From JARBAU01 sp029237525 (GTDB lineage: Archaea; Thermoproteota; Nitrososphaeria; Nitrososphaerales; Nitrososphaeraceae): a stretch of DNA of 49,220 bases. The translations under genes and the position numbers were made by a program. Shown here piece after piece: positions 34,417-43,145 of the stretch. Positions within the stretch are counted from its first letter, which is position 1. Each line of letters begins with the position of its first letter. Below the pieces are notes generated by a model that saw nothing but the letters and a program-made list of their open reading frames with translations, was not told where the DNA came from and did no database searches. The stretch is from the NCBI GenBank assembly GCA_036555705.1, contig DATBKT010000245.1, positions 1-49,220 of the forward strand, given 5' to 3'.

Positions 34417-35238
34417 ATGAAACAAAAGGTTGCCTTTCAAGGAGAGAAGGGCGCATATAGCGAAATTGTAACGATGAAGTATTTTTCTGGTGAGGAAATA
34501 ATTCCAATGAGATCGTTTCAGGACATATTTAGAGATCTCGAATCTGGCATAGTAGATTTCGCAATAATTCCTGTGGAAAATTCTATAGAAGGAAGTGTCA
34601 ATGAAGTTTACGATTTACTGCTAAAATCTAATCTGTGGGTATACAGAGAAACGCACAAGCGTATATCTCATTGTCTTATTGTTAATAGGAATTCTGACTC
34701 TGTAATCAAATCTGTATATTCACATCCTCAGGCACTAGCTCAATGTAGAAAGTATATTCAAAAAAGGAATTTAGAATCAATCCCAACGTATGACACTGCA
34801 GGAGCGGTTAAGCTAATTAAGGACAGTAGAATAATGAGTGCAGCTGCGATAGCGAGTGATAGGGCTGCCCAGTTGTACGACATGCAAATTGTTGATTACG
34901 GAATTGAGGATGAGAAGAGCAATTATACGAGATTCTTTATTTTATCAAAGAAACAAATCAAAACGCAGCCTACTGGCCACGACGCCACGTCTATTATCTT
35001 TTCGATAAATCATTTACCCGGCTCACTATTCAATATCCTAGGCGAATTCGCAAAGAGAGATATCAATCTTACGAGGATAGAATCTCGTCCAACTAAGGAA
35101 AAGCCATGGGAATACAATTTTTATGTAGATATAGCTGGTCACTCTAGTGATACAATCATCAGCGAGGCATTAGAATTAATAGAAAAAAAGACCAACTTTT
35201 TCAAAATCTTGGGATCATATTCGATAGAATCTTGTTGA
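34417..35238 (+). CDS. pheA: Prephenate dehydratase
   Basis: A 273-residue monofunctional enzyme converting prephenate to phenylpyruvate in phenylalanine synthesis. It starts VAFQGEKGAYSE and has the VENSIEGSVNEVYDLL segment, SHPQALAQCRKYI, and the catalytic TRF (171-173, in NYTRFFIL). The C-terminal ACT domain (about 190-270), with LPGSLFNILGEFAKRDINLTRIESRPTKEKPWEYNFYVD, senses phenylalanine. No chorismate mutase domain is fused. Second gene of the csl4 operon. Confidence 0.95.
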   Translation: MKQKVAFQGEKGAYSEIVTMKYFSGEEIIPMRSFQDIFRDLESGIVDFAIIPVENSIEGSVNEVYDLLLKSNLWVYRETHKRISHCLIVNRNSDSVIKSVYSHPQALAQCRKYIQKRNLESIPTYDTAGAVKLIKDSRIMSAAAIASDRAAQLYDMQIVDYGIEDEKSNYTRFFILSKKQIKTQPTGHDATSIIFSINHLPGSLFNILGEFAKRDINLTRIESRPTKEKPWEYNFYVDIAGHSSDTIISEALELIEKKTNFFKILGSYSIESC

Positions 35239-35332
35239 GTTGAGTTATAGCTCATTGATTCAAGCGAATGCAGCTGAATAGGAGTTGGCGAAAATATATT
35301 TACTCGAGGGAAAGTTAGAACTTGAATGTTCT

Positions 35333-38083
35333 TTACCCTGATGCACAGTTGCTAAATCCGCAATCGATACACATACTGCAGCCTTCTGTGATTATGAGTC
35401 GGGAGTTGCAGCATGGACAGGTTTCCCCTGAAGGTGAATCAAACAAACGAGATGTAGGATCTGACTCATGAGAAGTTGTTGACCTGGTTTCGAATTCTAC
35501 ATTCGTATCAGCAAATTCCTGAGCCGGCGATTCTCGAAACACAGTTTCCAATTGTTGACTAACATAAGGGACCATCATGCTAGAAGAGACATACTCTCTT
35601 ACGAATTTACTTGGCTTCGTCACGCCTCTTTTCTCAATCCTATTTTCTCCAGTTATATGTAACACTTGTTCATGTCTAGATCCGTCACGATACACGGTAA
35701 CACCTTTCAAGCCCAATTCATGAGAAAGTAAATATGCACGCTTTACGTCATCTACTGTCACATCACCGGGCATATTGATCGTCTTTGCGATAGCGTTTGA
35801 AATCCATTTTTGCCATATTGCTTGAGCCATCAAGTGGTCAGTCCAGTGTATATCAATGGCAGTTACAAAGATATTCTGTATAGATGTCGGTATATCATCA
35901 AGCCCGCTAATCGATCCATAATTATTAGATATCCTAGTCAGAATATCGTCATCATATAATTTGTTTAGCTTCAAAATATTTTCAAAGATCCTATTCGTGT
36001 AAAAGAATCTTCCGACAGTAACGCGTTTCTCAAAGACGACCGCAAATATGGGCTCTATCCCATTTGATGTGTCGGCAATCATAGATAGTGTCCCTGTGGG
36101 GGCAATAGTTGTTGTCCAAGAATTCCTTATTCCGTGTTTTTGAATTTTCATTATCAACGACTTCCAATCATATGAATGCAATTCTTTAGGAATGTCGTAA
36201 TATCCTGCAATCGGTATTTTGCCATCGACATATTCAGTTTCCCCAAAAAGTGGGAACGAACCTCTAGATTTTGCTATTGCTACACTCTCTTCCATACTAT
36301 AATAGGAAATAGCCTCTGCAAGCTTGTTCATAAGATCATATCCTTCTTTTGAATTGTATGGAATGCCGAGTAAGAATAACAGATCGGCAATACCCATAAT
36401 ACCTAAACCTATCCTTCTTGTTAGTCTAGTATTGTCCTCGATTTCTCGAACTGGATATTTGTTTGTATCAATTATGTTATCTAAAAATCTTGATGACAAT
36501 CTAACAGCTTGTTCATATCTCTGCCAATCAAATTCATACATACCATCAGCTTTTCGTTTTACGAAATTCGCGAGATTTATCGAGCCCAAATTACACGACT
36601 CATACGGATATAACGACTGTTCACCACATGGATTGGTTGCTCGTAATGGTCCTCCTTTTGCTGTTATGCAAGGATTATATTTGTTTATGTTATCAAAGAA
36701 TATTATCCCAGGTTCAGCACTCTTCCATGCACTGAAAGCGATTAAATCCATCAATTGATGAGGATCGATTTGTTTTATAATCTCCCCAGATTTTGGGTTC
36801 CGCAATGCGTATTTGGCATTGTTCCCACCGACTAATGAATCCCAAAAATCAGCCAATATTCCTACGCTAACATTAAAGTTTTCAAATACACCTGGCTTGG
36901 TTTTTGCGGTAACAAATTTTTCGATATCTGGGTGCCATGCCTCCAATATTCCCATATTCGCTCCTCTCCTCTTTCCGCCTTGCTTCACAACATCAGTAAC
37001 AGTATCAATAATCCTCATAAATGAGGTAGGCCCGGATGCAACTCCTGATGTTGATGCGACAATGTCTCCTTCAGGACGCAAATCGGAATAATTGATTCCC
37101 ACTCCTCCACCAGACTTAAATATCATGGCCGCCTCAGTAGACGATTTCATAATCCCATACATATCATCTGGCATCTCTAAAACAAAGCAGGCAGATAGTT
37201 GTCCCAATCTAGTTCCAGCATTCATCAACGTAGGAGTGTTTGGAAGAAAATCTCTCGAAATCATTAAATCGTAGTATTCTCTAATTTTTTGTTCATATAC
37301 AGACAGTTTTCCTTCGGCAACCAATCTAAGTAATTGTCTGAAACCGAGCCTCATGTGTCCTTGTTCCGCTAGATAAATATAAGCTCGAATTAGCGATTCA
37401 AAGTGATATTTATTTAGCATATACTCCCCAATTTTCAGCTTTAAATGAAAATCCTCGGTCTTCGAATAATACAGAGCTGCTTCACTGATGTCTTGTGGAT
37501 GATTGTCGCTCAAATCGAAAAATATGGAATCATGTAAAATATCAGGAATTGCAACTAGAATTGCAACTCGTTCAAACATCTGTCTTGGCCCTTCTATTAT
37601 TTTACCAGTATTATCTCTCAGCAGATACCTAGCTGCCAAAACCCTGAGTGAATTTATGTCAAATGCTTTATCTACGTCATCCAGATCTCTCTTATTTAAA
37701 ATCTTCATCTTTTCGTCACGAATCTTTCGGCGTTCATGTCGGTATAATATATATGCCTTCGCTGTCTCGGAAAAACCTTCTTCGATCAATATTGATTCCA
37801 CCATATCTTGAACGTCCTCTACGCTTGGAATCGCGGTTGAATCAGTTGATCTATATCCATGTTGAATCATTTTACGAACCACATCGCCAGCCAATCTATC
37901 AGCCATTGAATAATCGGCTCTACCTGTTGCAACCAGGGCTTTGTATATCGCATTTGATATTTTTGGTTGTCCGAAACTGACTACTCTCCCATCCCTTTTC
38001 TTAATTCGTAGAATCACGTTCTCCTTAGAGTTATTAACCTCAGTAATCCCCGCCATCCCTTGTAACCCTATCCTGTTGATCAA
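35333..38083 (-). CDS. nrdJ: Adenosylcobalamin-dependent (class II) ribonucleoside-diphosphate reductase
   Basis: A 916-residue class II reductase making deoxynucleotides with B12 as radical source. An N-terminal ATP-cone (about 24-115; RIKKRDGRVVSFGQPKISNAIYKAL) provides allosteric control. The barrel has LPNTPTLMNAGTRLGQLSACFVLE, IFKSGGGVGINYSDLRPEGD, ATNPCGEQSLYPYESCNLGSINL with the active-site cysteines, and TTIAPTGTLSMIADTSNGIEP. The C-terminal tail carries CPCC ... CSMCIDCGFSNC, cysteines for redox relay. It is the only apparently functional reductase in the window and explains a B12 need. Its start region abuts the decayed element at 38.1 kb. Confidence 0.95.
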   Translation of the reverse strand: MINRIGLQGMAGITEVNNSKENVILRIKKRDGRVVSFGQPKISNAIYKALVATGRADYSMADRLAGDVVRKMIQHGYRSTDSTAIPSVEDVQDMVESILIEEGFSETAKAYILYRHERRKIRDEKMKILNKRDLDDVDKAFDINSLRVLAARYLLRDNTGKIIEGPRQMFERVAILVAIPDILHDSIFFDLSDNHPQDISEAALYYSKTEDFHLKLKIGEYMLNKYHFESLIRAYIYLAEQGHMRLGFRQLLRLVAEGKLSVYEQKIREYYDLMISRDFLPNTPTLMNAGTRLGQLSACFVLEMPDDMYGIMKSSTEAAMIFKSGGGVGINYSDLRPEGDIVASTSGVASGPTSFMRIIDTVTDVVKQGGKRRGANMGILEAWHPDIEKFVTAKTKPGVFENFNVSVGILADFWDSLVGGNNAKYALRNPKSGEIIKQIDPHQLMDLIAFSAWKSAEPGIIFFDNINKYNPCITAKGGPLRATNPCGEQSLYPYESCNLGSINLANFVKRKADGMYEFDWQRYEQAVRLSSRFLDNIIDTNKYPVREIEDNTRLTRRIGLGIMGIADLLFLLGIPYNSKEGYDLMNKLAEAISYYSMEESVAIAKSRGSFPLFGETEYVDGKIPIAGYYDIPKELHSYDWKSLIMKIQKHGIRNSWTTTIAPTGTLSMIADTSNGIEPIFAVVFEKRVTVGRFFYTNRIFENILKLNKLYDDDILTRISNNYGSISGLDDIPTSIQNIFVTAIDIHWTDHLMAQAIWQKWISNAIAKTINMPGDVTVDDVKRAYLLSHELGLKGVTVYRDGSRHEQVLHITGENRIEKRGVTKPSKFVREYVSSSMMVPYVSQQLETVFRESPAQEFADTNVEFETRSTTSHESDPTSRLFDSPSGETCPCCNSRLIITEGCSMCIDCGFSNCASG

Positions 38084-38121
38084 CTACAATACTTAAAGGC
38101 TTTCTCTGAAGAAGCGACAGT

Positions 38122-38131
38122 GTTAACTTAA
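38122..38131 (+). repeat. Left inverted repeat of the IS remnant
   Basis: GTTAACTTAA, identical in inverted form at 38780-38789. The core GTTAAC is itself palindromic, which weakens the evidence somewhat. Confidence 0.45.
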
Positions 38132-38168
38132 AGAAAATCCTATAGCTGAAGACATCCTATTCTTTAAT

Positions 38169-38739
38169 ATGGTTGCTAAACGAAATAGAACACCTTCAAA
38201 GTATGTTGGCTACGGATTGTACTTGTACTTTATAGTTTTGTCATACAGGAATACTTCGAAGGCATTGTGTCGATTCGTCACAAAAAGTCATGTAGCCGTC
38301 TGGAATTGGATTCAAAAGCAAAGACCTAAAAGAATCACGAGAAAGAGAAAACAGACAACCGAATTTATCATTAATGAAACCATGATAAAGATTGGTTTTA
38401 ATTAGATGTGAATTTGGGTTGCAATAGAGTCAGAATCTTAAGGAAATTCTTGGAATTAGTGTATCAAAAGAATGAAATATGCTCATTGCAGAGCACTTTA
38501 TTTCCTCATTGACAAAAGGATATGGTAGTGGTAGTAAGCTTTCGATATCTAGAGATGGCGGTACCTGGTATCCAGAAGCATGTCAGTTCTTAAAACTAGA
38601 TCACCATATCCGTTCTTCATATGAAAAAAGTATCATCGAAAGAACAATGCAGTATATTAAGGATAGAATCGAAAGCTTTGATGACTATTTCCCCTATAGT
38701 AATGAAAATTGTAAACTAAAACATGTACAAAATTGGTGA
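38169..38739 (+). pseudogene. IS240/IS6-like transposase, frameshifted
   Basis: The first frame (38169-38405) reads KYVGYGLYLYFIVLSYRNTSKALCRF and SHVAVWNWIQKQRP, then INETMIKIGFN where the DET catalytic motif is expected; the first Asp is replaced by Asn. A stop follows, then WVAIESES in one frame, a shift to KEILGISVSKE, another stop, and NMLIAEHFISSLTKGYG. The final part is intact, with SRDGGTWYPEACQFLKLDHHI and YEKSIIERTMQYIKDRIESFDDYFP, holding the second Asp and the Glu of the DDE triad. At least two stops and one frameshift mark it as dead. Confidence 0.85.
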
Positions 38740-38779
38740 CCCTTTTTCTAGATATGCATAACAAGGAGGTGATAAACGC

Positions 38780-38789
38780 TTAAGTTAAC
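38780..38789 (-). repeat. Right inverted repeat of the IS remnant
   Basis: TTAAGTTAAC, the exact inverse of 38122-38131, 40 bases after the end of the transposase remnant. Confidence 0.45.
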
Positions 38790-38844
38790 TGAGCTTAGGT
38801 ACATACAGACGAAATTATATACAAAGCATTTGAATGCCTAGCCT

Positions 38845-39033
38845 GTGTGGCGCATACTAGTATATTATCTTATTAACATTGGAAAATGCTCTGATGATGA
38901 AGTTTTTTATATAATAAGAAAATGGCTCGATAGATGTCGTAATCTAATACAGCCCGACTTTACAACACGTAATAGTATTAAAAATAACATTATTCATATC
39001 AGGTTAATCCTGATATTTTATCGAATTCAGTAG
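38845..39033 (+). pseudogene. Fragment of a mobile-element protein (primase-type C-terminal region, tentative)
   Basis: The 62-residue frame contains ILVYYLINIGKCSDDEVFYIIRKWLDRCRNLI and FTTRNSIKNNI. This pattern (YLIN(I)xK.S.(D/E)E...II..WL..C..L) recalls the C-terminal part of primase-like proteins in archaeal integrated elements, but that is recollection, not a search. The expected upstream part is not open in any frame and the downstream part loses the pattern after about residue 50, so it looks like a gene relic. Confidence 0.35.
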
Positions 39034-39331
39034 AATCCGATCGGAAAGTGCTTCTAGATACGATAGTCAGCATGCCACATTATAATATTGTCGAAAATGA
39101 GACATACTAAGTTTAGATGAGTGTGTGATATACATAGAACACTTTGTAACTAAACCTGCGGCTCGTGCTTTGTCCTGTCTGCCTGCCTTTAAAGTACACT
39201 AAGTTAACACGTGGGAAGAATCAGATTATGTTGATTGATTACTGGCAAAATCCTAATCTGTTATTGGTTCAGATGCATCACTTGCAAATGACATGAAGTC
39301 TAACTCAGTTTGTAAAATAATTATTATATGT
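39034..39331. other. Spacer between the decayed patch and aTrm56
   Basis: Non-coding. Contains TAAGTTAACAC at 39200-39210, an inverted 11-base match to the left end of the IS remnant (38120-38130). Otherwise nothing recognised. Confidence 0.4.
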
Positions 39332-39871
39332 TTACTTATTAAGATCTGATTTGTATTCAATACTTTTTCCCCTTAAATCAGGGATGATTTTATAATTAGC
39401 CATCCCGAACTCCTTTTTTAGCTCATTCCCACTAAAAACCTTATCCAAAAATACAGCCAAGGCAGCGATTTCTGAATGGGGTTGATTACCAATAGCAATG
39501 TTCATATCTGCAATTTCGAAAAGTTCTCTTGGCACTTTTTTTGCGCCGATAACGACGAGAATTTTGGCTTCGGTTCTGAGGGATTCGATCATGTTGTCGA
39601 CGTTCATTCCATACATAGTCAAGTGAATAACCTTGGCACCATTTTTTTTCCACATTCTTACTATCTTCTTCCAATCATCACATATTTCAATTAGAAAATC
39701 AGATTGACCCCAGTTAGTTGCAACTTTCTCAACCGTCCTAATTATAGATTCGTCCACATCTGACATGTAGATCTTGCTGCAGCCAAAAGCTCTTGCTACC
39801 AATGCTGAATGTGTTGTTACACGATCATCGCGAACTAGTCTATGGCCGATTCTCAGGGTAGCGACCTCCAT
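39332..39871 (-). CDS. trm56: tRNA (cytidine-56-2'-O)-methyltransferase aTrm56
   Basis: A 179-residue SPOUT-class methyltransferase, archaea-specific, that methylates C56 in the T loop of tRNA. It begins with the family hallmark VATLRIGHRLVRDDRVTTHSALVARAFGC, followed by DVDESIIRTVEKVATNWG, VIHLTMYGMNVDNMI and the knot region ILVVIGAKKVPRELFEIADMNIAIGNQPHSEIAALAVFLD. The start at ATG 39871 gives the usual length. It stands alone, near tRNA-Gly. Confidence 0.93.
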   Translation of the reverse strand: MEVATLRIGHRLVRDDRVTTHSALVARAFGCSKIYMSDVDESIIRTVEKVATNWGQSDFLIEICDDWKKIVRMWKKNGAKVIHLTMYGMNVDNMIESLRTEAKILVVIGAKKVPRELFEIADMNIAIGNQPHSEIAALAVFLDKVFSGNELKKEFGMANYKIIPDLRGKSIEYKSDLNK

Positions 39872-40348
39872 CAGTAATCACTTATGACAATTGTAACAAT
39901 ATTCACAGGAAGTTCCAGATTGTCTATACAATATCAATGTTTTTGCCTTCATTAAGGAAGGTAAAGATTTTCCAAATTTCTAGCCCATCTATTTTTTAGA
40001 CGTAGCTCAGAGGTGTTAACTAATTGCTAGAATATGCTTCTTAAACGACTAAATAACGAGTTCCAGAGTGCAGCACGTCGTTATGAGGAATATGAAAATG
40101 TGATTTCTATAGTACCCAGCAAAGGATACACAGATTCTGATATTCCCACTTGACGAATAATAATAATAATCATGATAATTGCGATTTCTTCAAAGATACA
40201 TCAACTTCGAGGAAGATCTAGAAGTCTGACCTATCACTATTTTCCTTGTTCCGACTTGAGCTAGCCTATGACTTGCCTACCTAAATTTTTCAATGTAGCA
40301 ATGTTTGTCGCAGAAGTAGCGTGGTGAGATCGATCGAGAATATTTGAA
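39872..40348. other. Intergenic between aTrm56 and tRNA-Gly
   Basis: AT-rich with a short AAT trinucleotide run at 40156-40170. No gene or RNA recognised. Confidence 0.4.
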
Positions 40349-40469
40349 TGCGGTCACCGGGATTTGAATTCCCGCTTTGTATTATTGCAAAGTCCCGGGT
40401 TACGGGCTTACCTCGTGTCAATCAAACACCTGGAAGGCCAGTGTCCTAACCAAACTAGACGATGACCGC
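40349..40469 (-). tRNA. tRNA-Gly(TCC) with two introns
   Basis: On the minus strand the acceptor stem GCGGTCA pairs with TGACCGC, discriminator A, no CCA. D arm GTCT...GGAC. Anticodon arm CTGGC-CTTCCA gives anticodon TCC. After A37 come 22 extra bases with a GTGT/ACAC hairpin, then the 3' half of the arm (one T28-C42 mismatch remains). The variable loop is TAAC and the T stem CCGGG, but before TTCAAAT-CCCGG stand 25 more bases with a CTTTG/CAAAG hairpin. Removing both inserts gives a 74-base tRNA. The second intron is between positions 53 and 54. Splice points are inferred from pairing. Confidence 0.88.
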
Positions 40470-40507
40470 ACTCTATAAATCTCCAGAAACATAGTTGGTA
40501 TTAAATC

Positions 40508-41083
40508 TTAACGCCCAGATTTCCTATTATTCTGAAATAATATGTTTAAAAGTAAATTTGCAGCTTTATCTTTAGCTTGTTTCTTGTAAAACTGAATTCC
40601 TTTCTTTGGTGCATCCAATGCATTTTCGTTATCAATTTCCACAACAGATCTACTGTCTAGCGCTCCTTCAAACTGCACTACATAACCTTTAAGCTTCCTT
40701 GGAACTATGGAATCGAAAGATTTTCTCTGCCAAACGGAACCGACAAAATATATCTTAGGGGGATTGATTCTGTCCTTAACGAATCTATTAATGCCATCAC
40801 ATGTCTGTCGTAAATTCTTTGAATTGGTATCAACCATTATTGAGTCTTCTCCAATTCCCGCATTCTGCAATTCATCTTTGATATTTCGAATTGAATCCAA
40901 ATTCGTTACTAAATAGATCGCAGTCTTATTTTTGTCTGGCTTTGATCTAATTATAATTCGGTATATATCGAGACACATTCTTACTCTTCTGAGAATGTAG
41001 TCAGGTAATCCCACTTGGGTCGATGAAGATTTATAGATCGCGTAAAGCACTACGACATTTCCATCGATAAATCGGTCATTCAA
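40508..41083 (-). CDS. Hypothetical protein, possibly DUF218/YdcF-like
   Basis: A 191-residue protein. It starts GNVVVLYAIYKSSSTQVGLPDYILRRV, then has AIYLVTNLDSIRNIKDELQNAGIGEDSIMVDTNSKNLRQTCDGINRFV and PKIYFVGSVWQRKSFDSIV. The alternation of beta strands and helices, with a short segment like S.NT..N after a strand, recalls the Rossmann-like DUF218 (YdcF) fold. The match is weak and I do not assign a function. A basic tail ends the protein. It is 38 bases upstream of tRNA-Gly on the same strand. Confidence 0.65.
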   Translation of the reverse strand: MNDRFIDGNVVVLYAIYKSSSTQVGLPDYILRRVRMCLDIYRIIIRSKPDKNKTAIYLVTNLDSIRNIKDELQNAGIGEDSIMVDTNSKNLRQTCDGINRFVKDRINPPKIYFVGSVWQRKSFDSIVPRKLKGYVVQFEGALDSRSVVEIDNENALDAPKKGIQFYKKQAKDKAANLLLNILFQNNRKSGR

Positions 41084-41721
41084 TGGGGTATATCATTACT
41101 CTTGCCGTTACTAATTGCATTTATGTGTTCCTGAATAGGATGTAACCAATCATTAAGTATAGCATCAATATTCACAACACTAAATTAAATCTGATTGGAC
41201 TAGATTGTAAGAGGACAAAGTGTAAGTTCGATGAATCAGTTAAAAATGAAATATCAAACATTAATCGCTTTGTTAATCGACTTATTTGTGTACTGAACAG
41301 GATTCAAATCCAAAACTCATTATTATTAACTGTTGGGTACTAAATCTAAAATTTAGAAGCAGGCCGGTTGCGAACAAAATTTCAATTAGTAGTGTACTTA
41401 CATCTTAAGCACAATTGACAAAGTTAGTACCGATGTCTCGACGATCTAGTCATATAAAGATTTAGTAAATGACGTAAGATAGTTTTCTAGATTTTGTGAA
41501 TATAATTGTAGTGTCTCGGGGAGAATTTAACTAACAAATTTCGATAACTAATGGAAACCAAAAATTTCAGATTCAATAAAATGGTTTGTGATATTAGTTA
41601 AATATAAGAAACAATCTGTTGAAACAGATGGTAATCTGGCCCTGCAATACAAGGCGCTAAGTTGCTTTCTTCGAATATTATGTCGTTTTTACTTGGGTTA
41701 ATTCACAGGCAGTTTCTACAG
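41084..41721. other. Intergenic, AT-rich
   Basis: About 640 bases between the end of the UbiD-family gene and the start of the previous gene, both on the minus strand. Stop-rich in all frames; no RNA or repeat recognised. Confidence 0.4.
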
Positions 41722-43104
41722 TTAAGCCCGGCCGGAAATATAATTCGAGATGTCTATCGTAGATTCTCCTGGGATTTTTGCAATTTCAAATCTCTCCTTC
41801 TCCTTTAGAAGAGTTGCAGTTGCATCGATACCTAACTTTGCAGTAAGCAAATTGTGTTGGTCGCTGGACGGATCTAGACTAGATCCTTTAGCATTTGAAA
41901 TTATTAGTAAATCCTTGTCTGCCTGACATCTCGTGGACAGGGCATATTCAACTGCAACTGGATTTGCTGGATCAATATCATCATCCACCACAATTGCTAC
42001 CTTTAGTGAGCGGTGAGAGGAAAATGCGGATAGTATAGCGTTTTTTGGTTCACCTTCGAATTGCTTTTTGATCTGAATCACTGCGGATAACCAGCTGCTA
42101 CCACCCTCGGGTAGGTGTACGGATATTGTATTAGGAAGTGTATTTCTAACATCTTCCAGGAGTTTTGCTTCAACAGGCATGCCCATCAACAATCTGTGTT
42201 CTGCAAATCCGGGCAAGATATCGTGAAAAATTGGGTTATTTCTAAATCTTATTTTTTCGAGTTCGAAAACAGGCTGTTTTCGTTTGTAATCATAAGTTCT
42301 TAACATCTCTACCATCCATTCTTCATGCGTTTGATCTTTCATAATACGCCCTTCTAGAATAATTTCACTATCAGTGGGAACAAATAGACCAGAATAGTTT
42401 AGTTTGCTCAAAGTCAGTTGGTTGTCGAGCAAGGAATTTGCAATCAACATTTCATCGACGCCATATGCTGCCTGAAATGCTGCTGCTATACTTATCGAAG
42501 GATGTACGCCAATTACTACCGCAACTTTCAAATCTTCTCCATGTTCTTTTGCATATGTATAGCAGTTGTGAAGATGTCTACCTTCAACCATTCTGATCAC
42601 TAAGCGTTTGTCATCTAATCTTAAAAGCCGATGTGTAGAGGAATTCTGGCTGCCACTTTCTTGGTCCTTTGCGAAGACGATTGAGGATGTGATATAAGGT
42701 CCAGCGTCTTTTTCGAAATGAGTGATTATAGGCAGAAGATGCAAATCATGCTCCAGGTTTTGGTTGTATGGAGCAGAGCCTAAGAATTTGTTAGGCGCGC
42801 AACGCGAATTTATTGCATTTCCAATACGTGAATGAATGAACTTCTTATTGGCTCCAATTGCGATCGAAAATCTTTCTCTTGTACCCAAAATATTGCATGC
42901 TACCCTGAATTTACTGTTCCTGACGTCTTTGAATAGAACCGCCTGTTTTCTCTCAAACTTGCTAACAATAGCTGGAATTTCGAATTTTGGACTAACCGGT
43001 TTTTGAATCGAGACTAGTTCCTTATTTTCGTCGAGCAACTGTAGAAAACCACGTAGGTCGTACGAACGAGATATCTTCTTGCGCATATTCTTCATTGTAC
43101 TCAA
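41722..43104 (-). CDS. UbiD-family decarboxylase
   Basis: A 460-residue UbiD-type enzyme that would use prenylated FMN to remove CO2 from an unsaturated acid. Family blocks: DLRGFLQLLDENKELVSIQKPVSPKFEIPAIV, HDLHLLPIITHFEKDAGPYITSSIVFAKD, HNCYTYAKEHGEDLKVAVVIGVHPSISIAAA, SEIILEGRI (cofactor and active-site acidic residues) and VVDDDIDPANPVAVEYALSTRC. In archaea one member acts in the modified mevalonate pathway as anhydromevalonate phosphate decarboxylase, which may be its role here; a menaquinone or ubiquinone-like role cannot be excluded. No UbiX or aconitase-X gene lies nearby. Confidence 0.88.
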   Translation of the reverse strand: MSTMKNMRKKISRSYDLRGFLQLLDENKELVSIQKPVSPKFEIPAIVSKFERKQAVLFKDVRNSKFRVACNILGTRERFSIAIGANKKFIHSRIGNAINSRCAPNKFLGSAPYNQNLEHDLHLLPIITHFEKDAGPYITSSIVFAKDQESGSQNSSTHRLLRLDDKRLVIRMVEGRHLHNCYTYAKEHGEDLKVAVVIGVHPSISIAAAFQAAYGVDEMLIANSLLDNQLTLSKLNYSGLFVPTDSEIILEGRIMKDQTHEEWMVEMLRTYDYKRKQPVFELEKIRFRNNPIFHDILPGFAEHRLLMGMPVEAKLLEDVRNTLPNTISVHLPEGGSSWLSAVIQIKKQFEGEPKNAILSAFSSHRSLKVAIVVDDDIDPANPVAVEYALSTRCQADKDLLIISNAKGSSLDPSSDQHNLLTAKLGIDATATLLKEKERFEIAKIPGESTIDISNYISGRA

Positions 43105-43145
43105 TAGGTCTCATTAACATGTAGCTATTTTTGCAATACTATAAT

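Larger units (their letters stand above)
38120..38789 (+). mobile_element. Decayed insertion sequence (IS240/IS6-like)
   Basis: A broken transposase (38169-38739) flanked by short inverted repeats: GTTAACTTAA at 38122-38131 and its exact complement TTAAGTTAAC at 38780-38789. The size of about 670 bases suits an IS6/IS240-type element. No target duplication is visible next to the repeats. An 11-base match to the left end (GTGTTAACTTA, inverted) also lies at 39200-39210, so the original right end may be there. Confidence 0.6.

Noticed and set aside
40156..40170. AAT trinucleotide run
   Set aside because: Short simple repeat expected in AT-rich DNA; no further structure.
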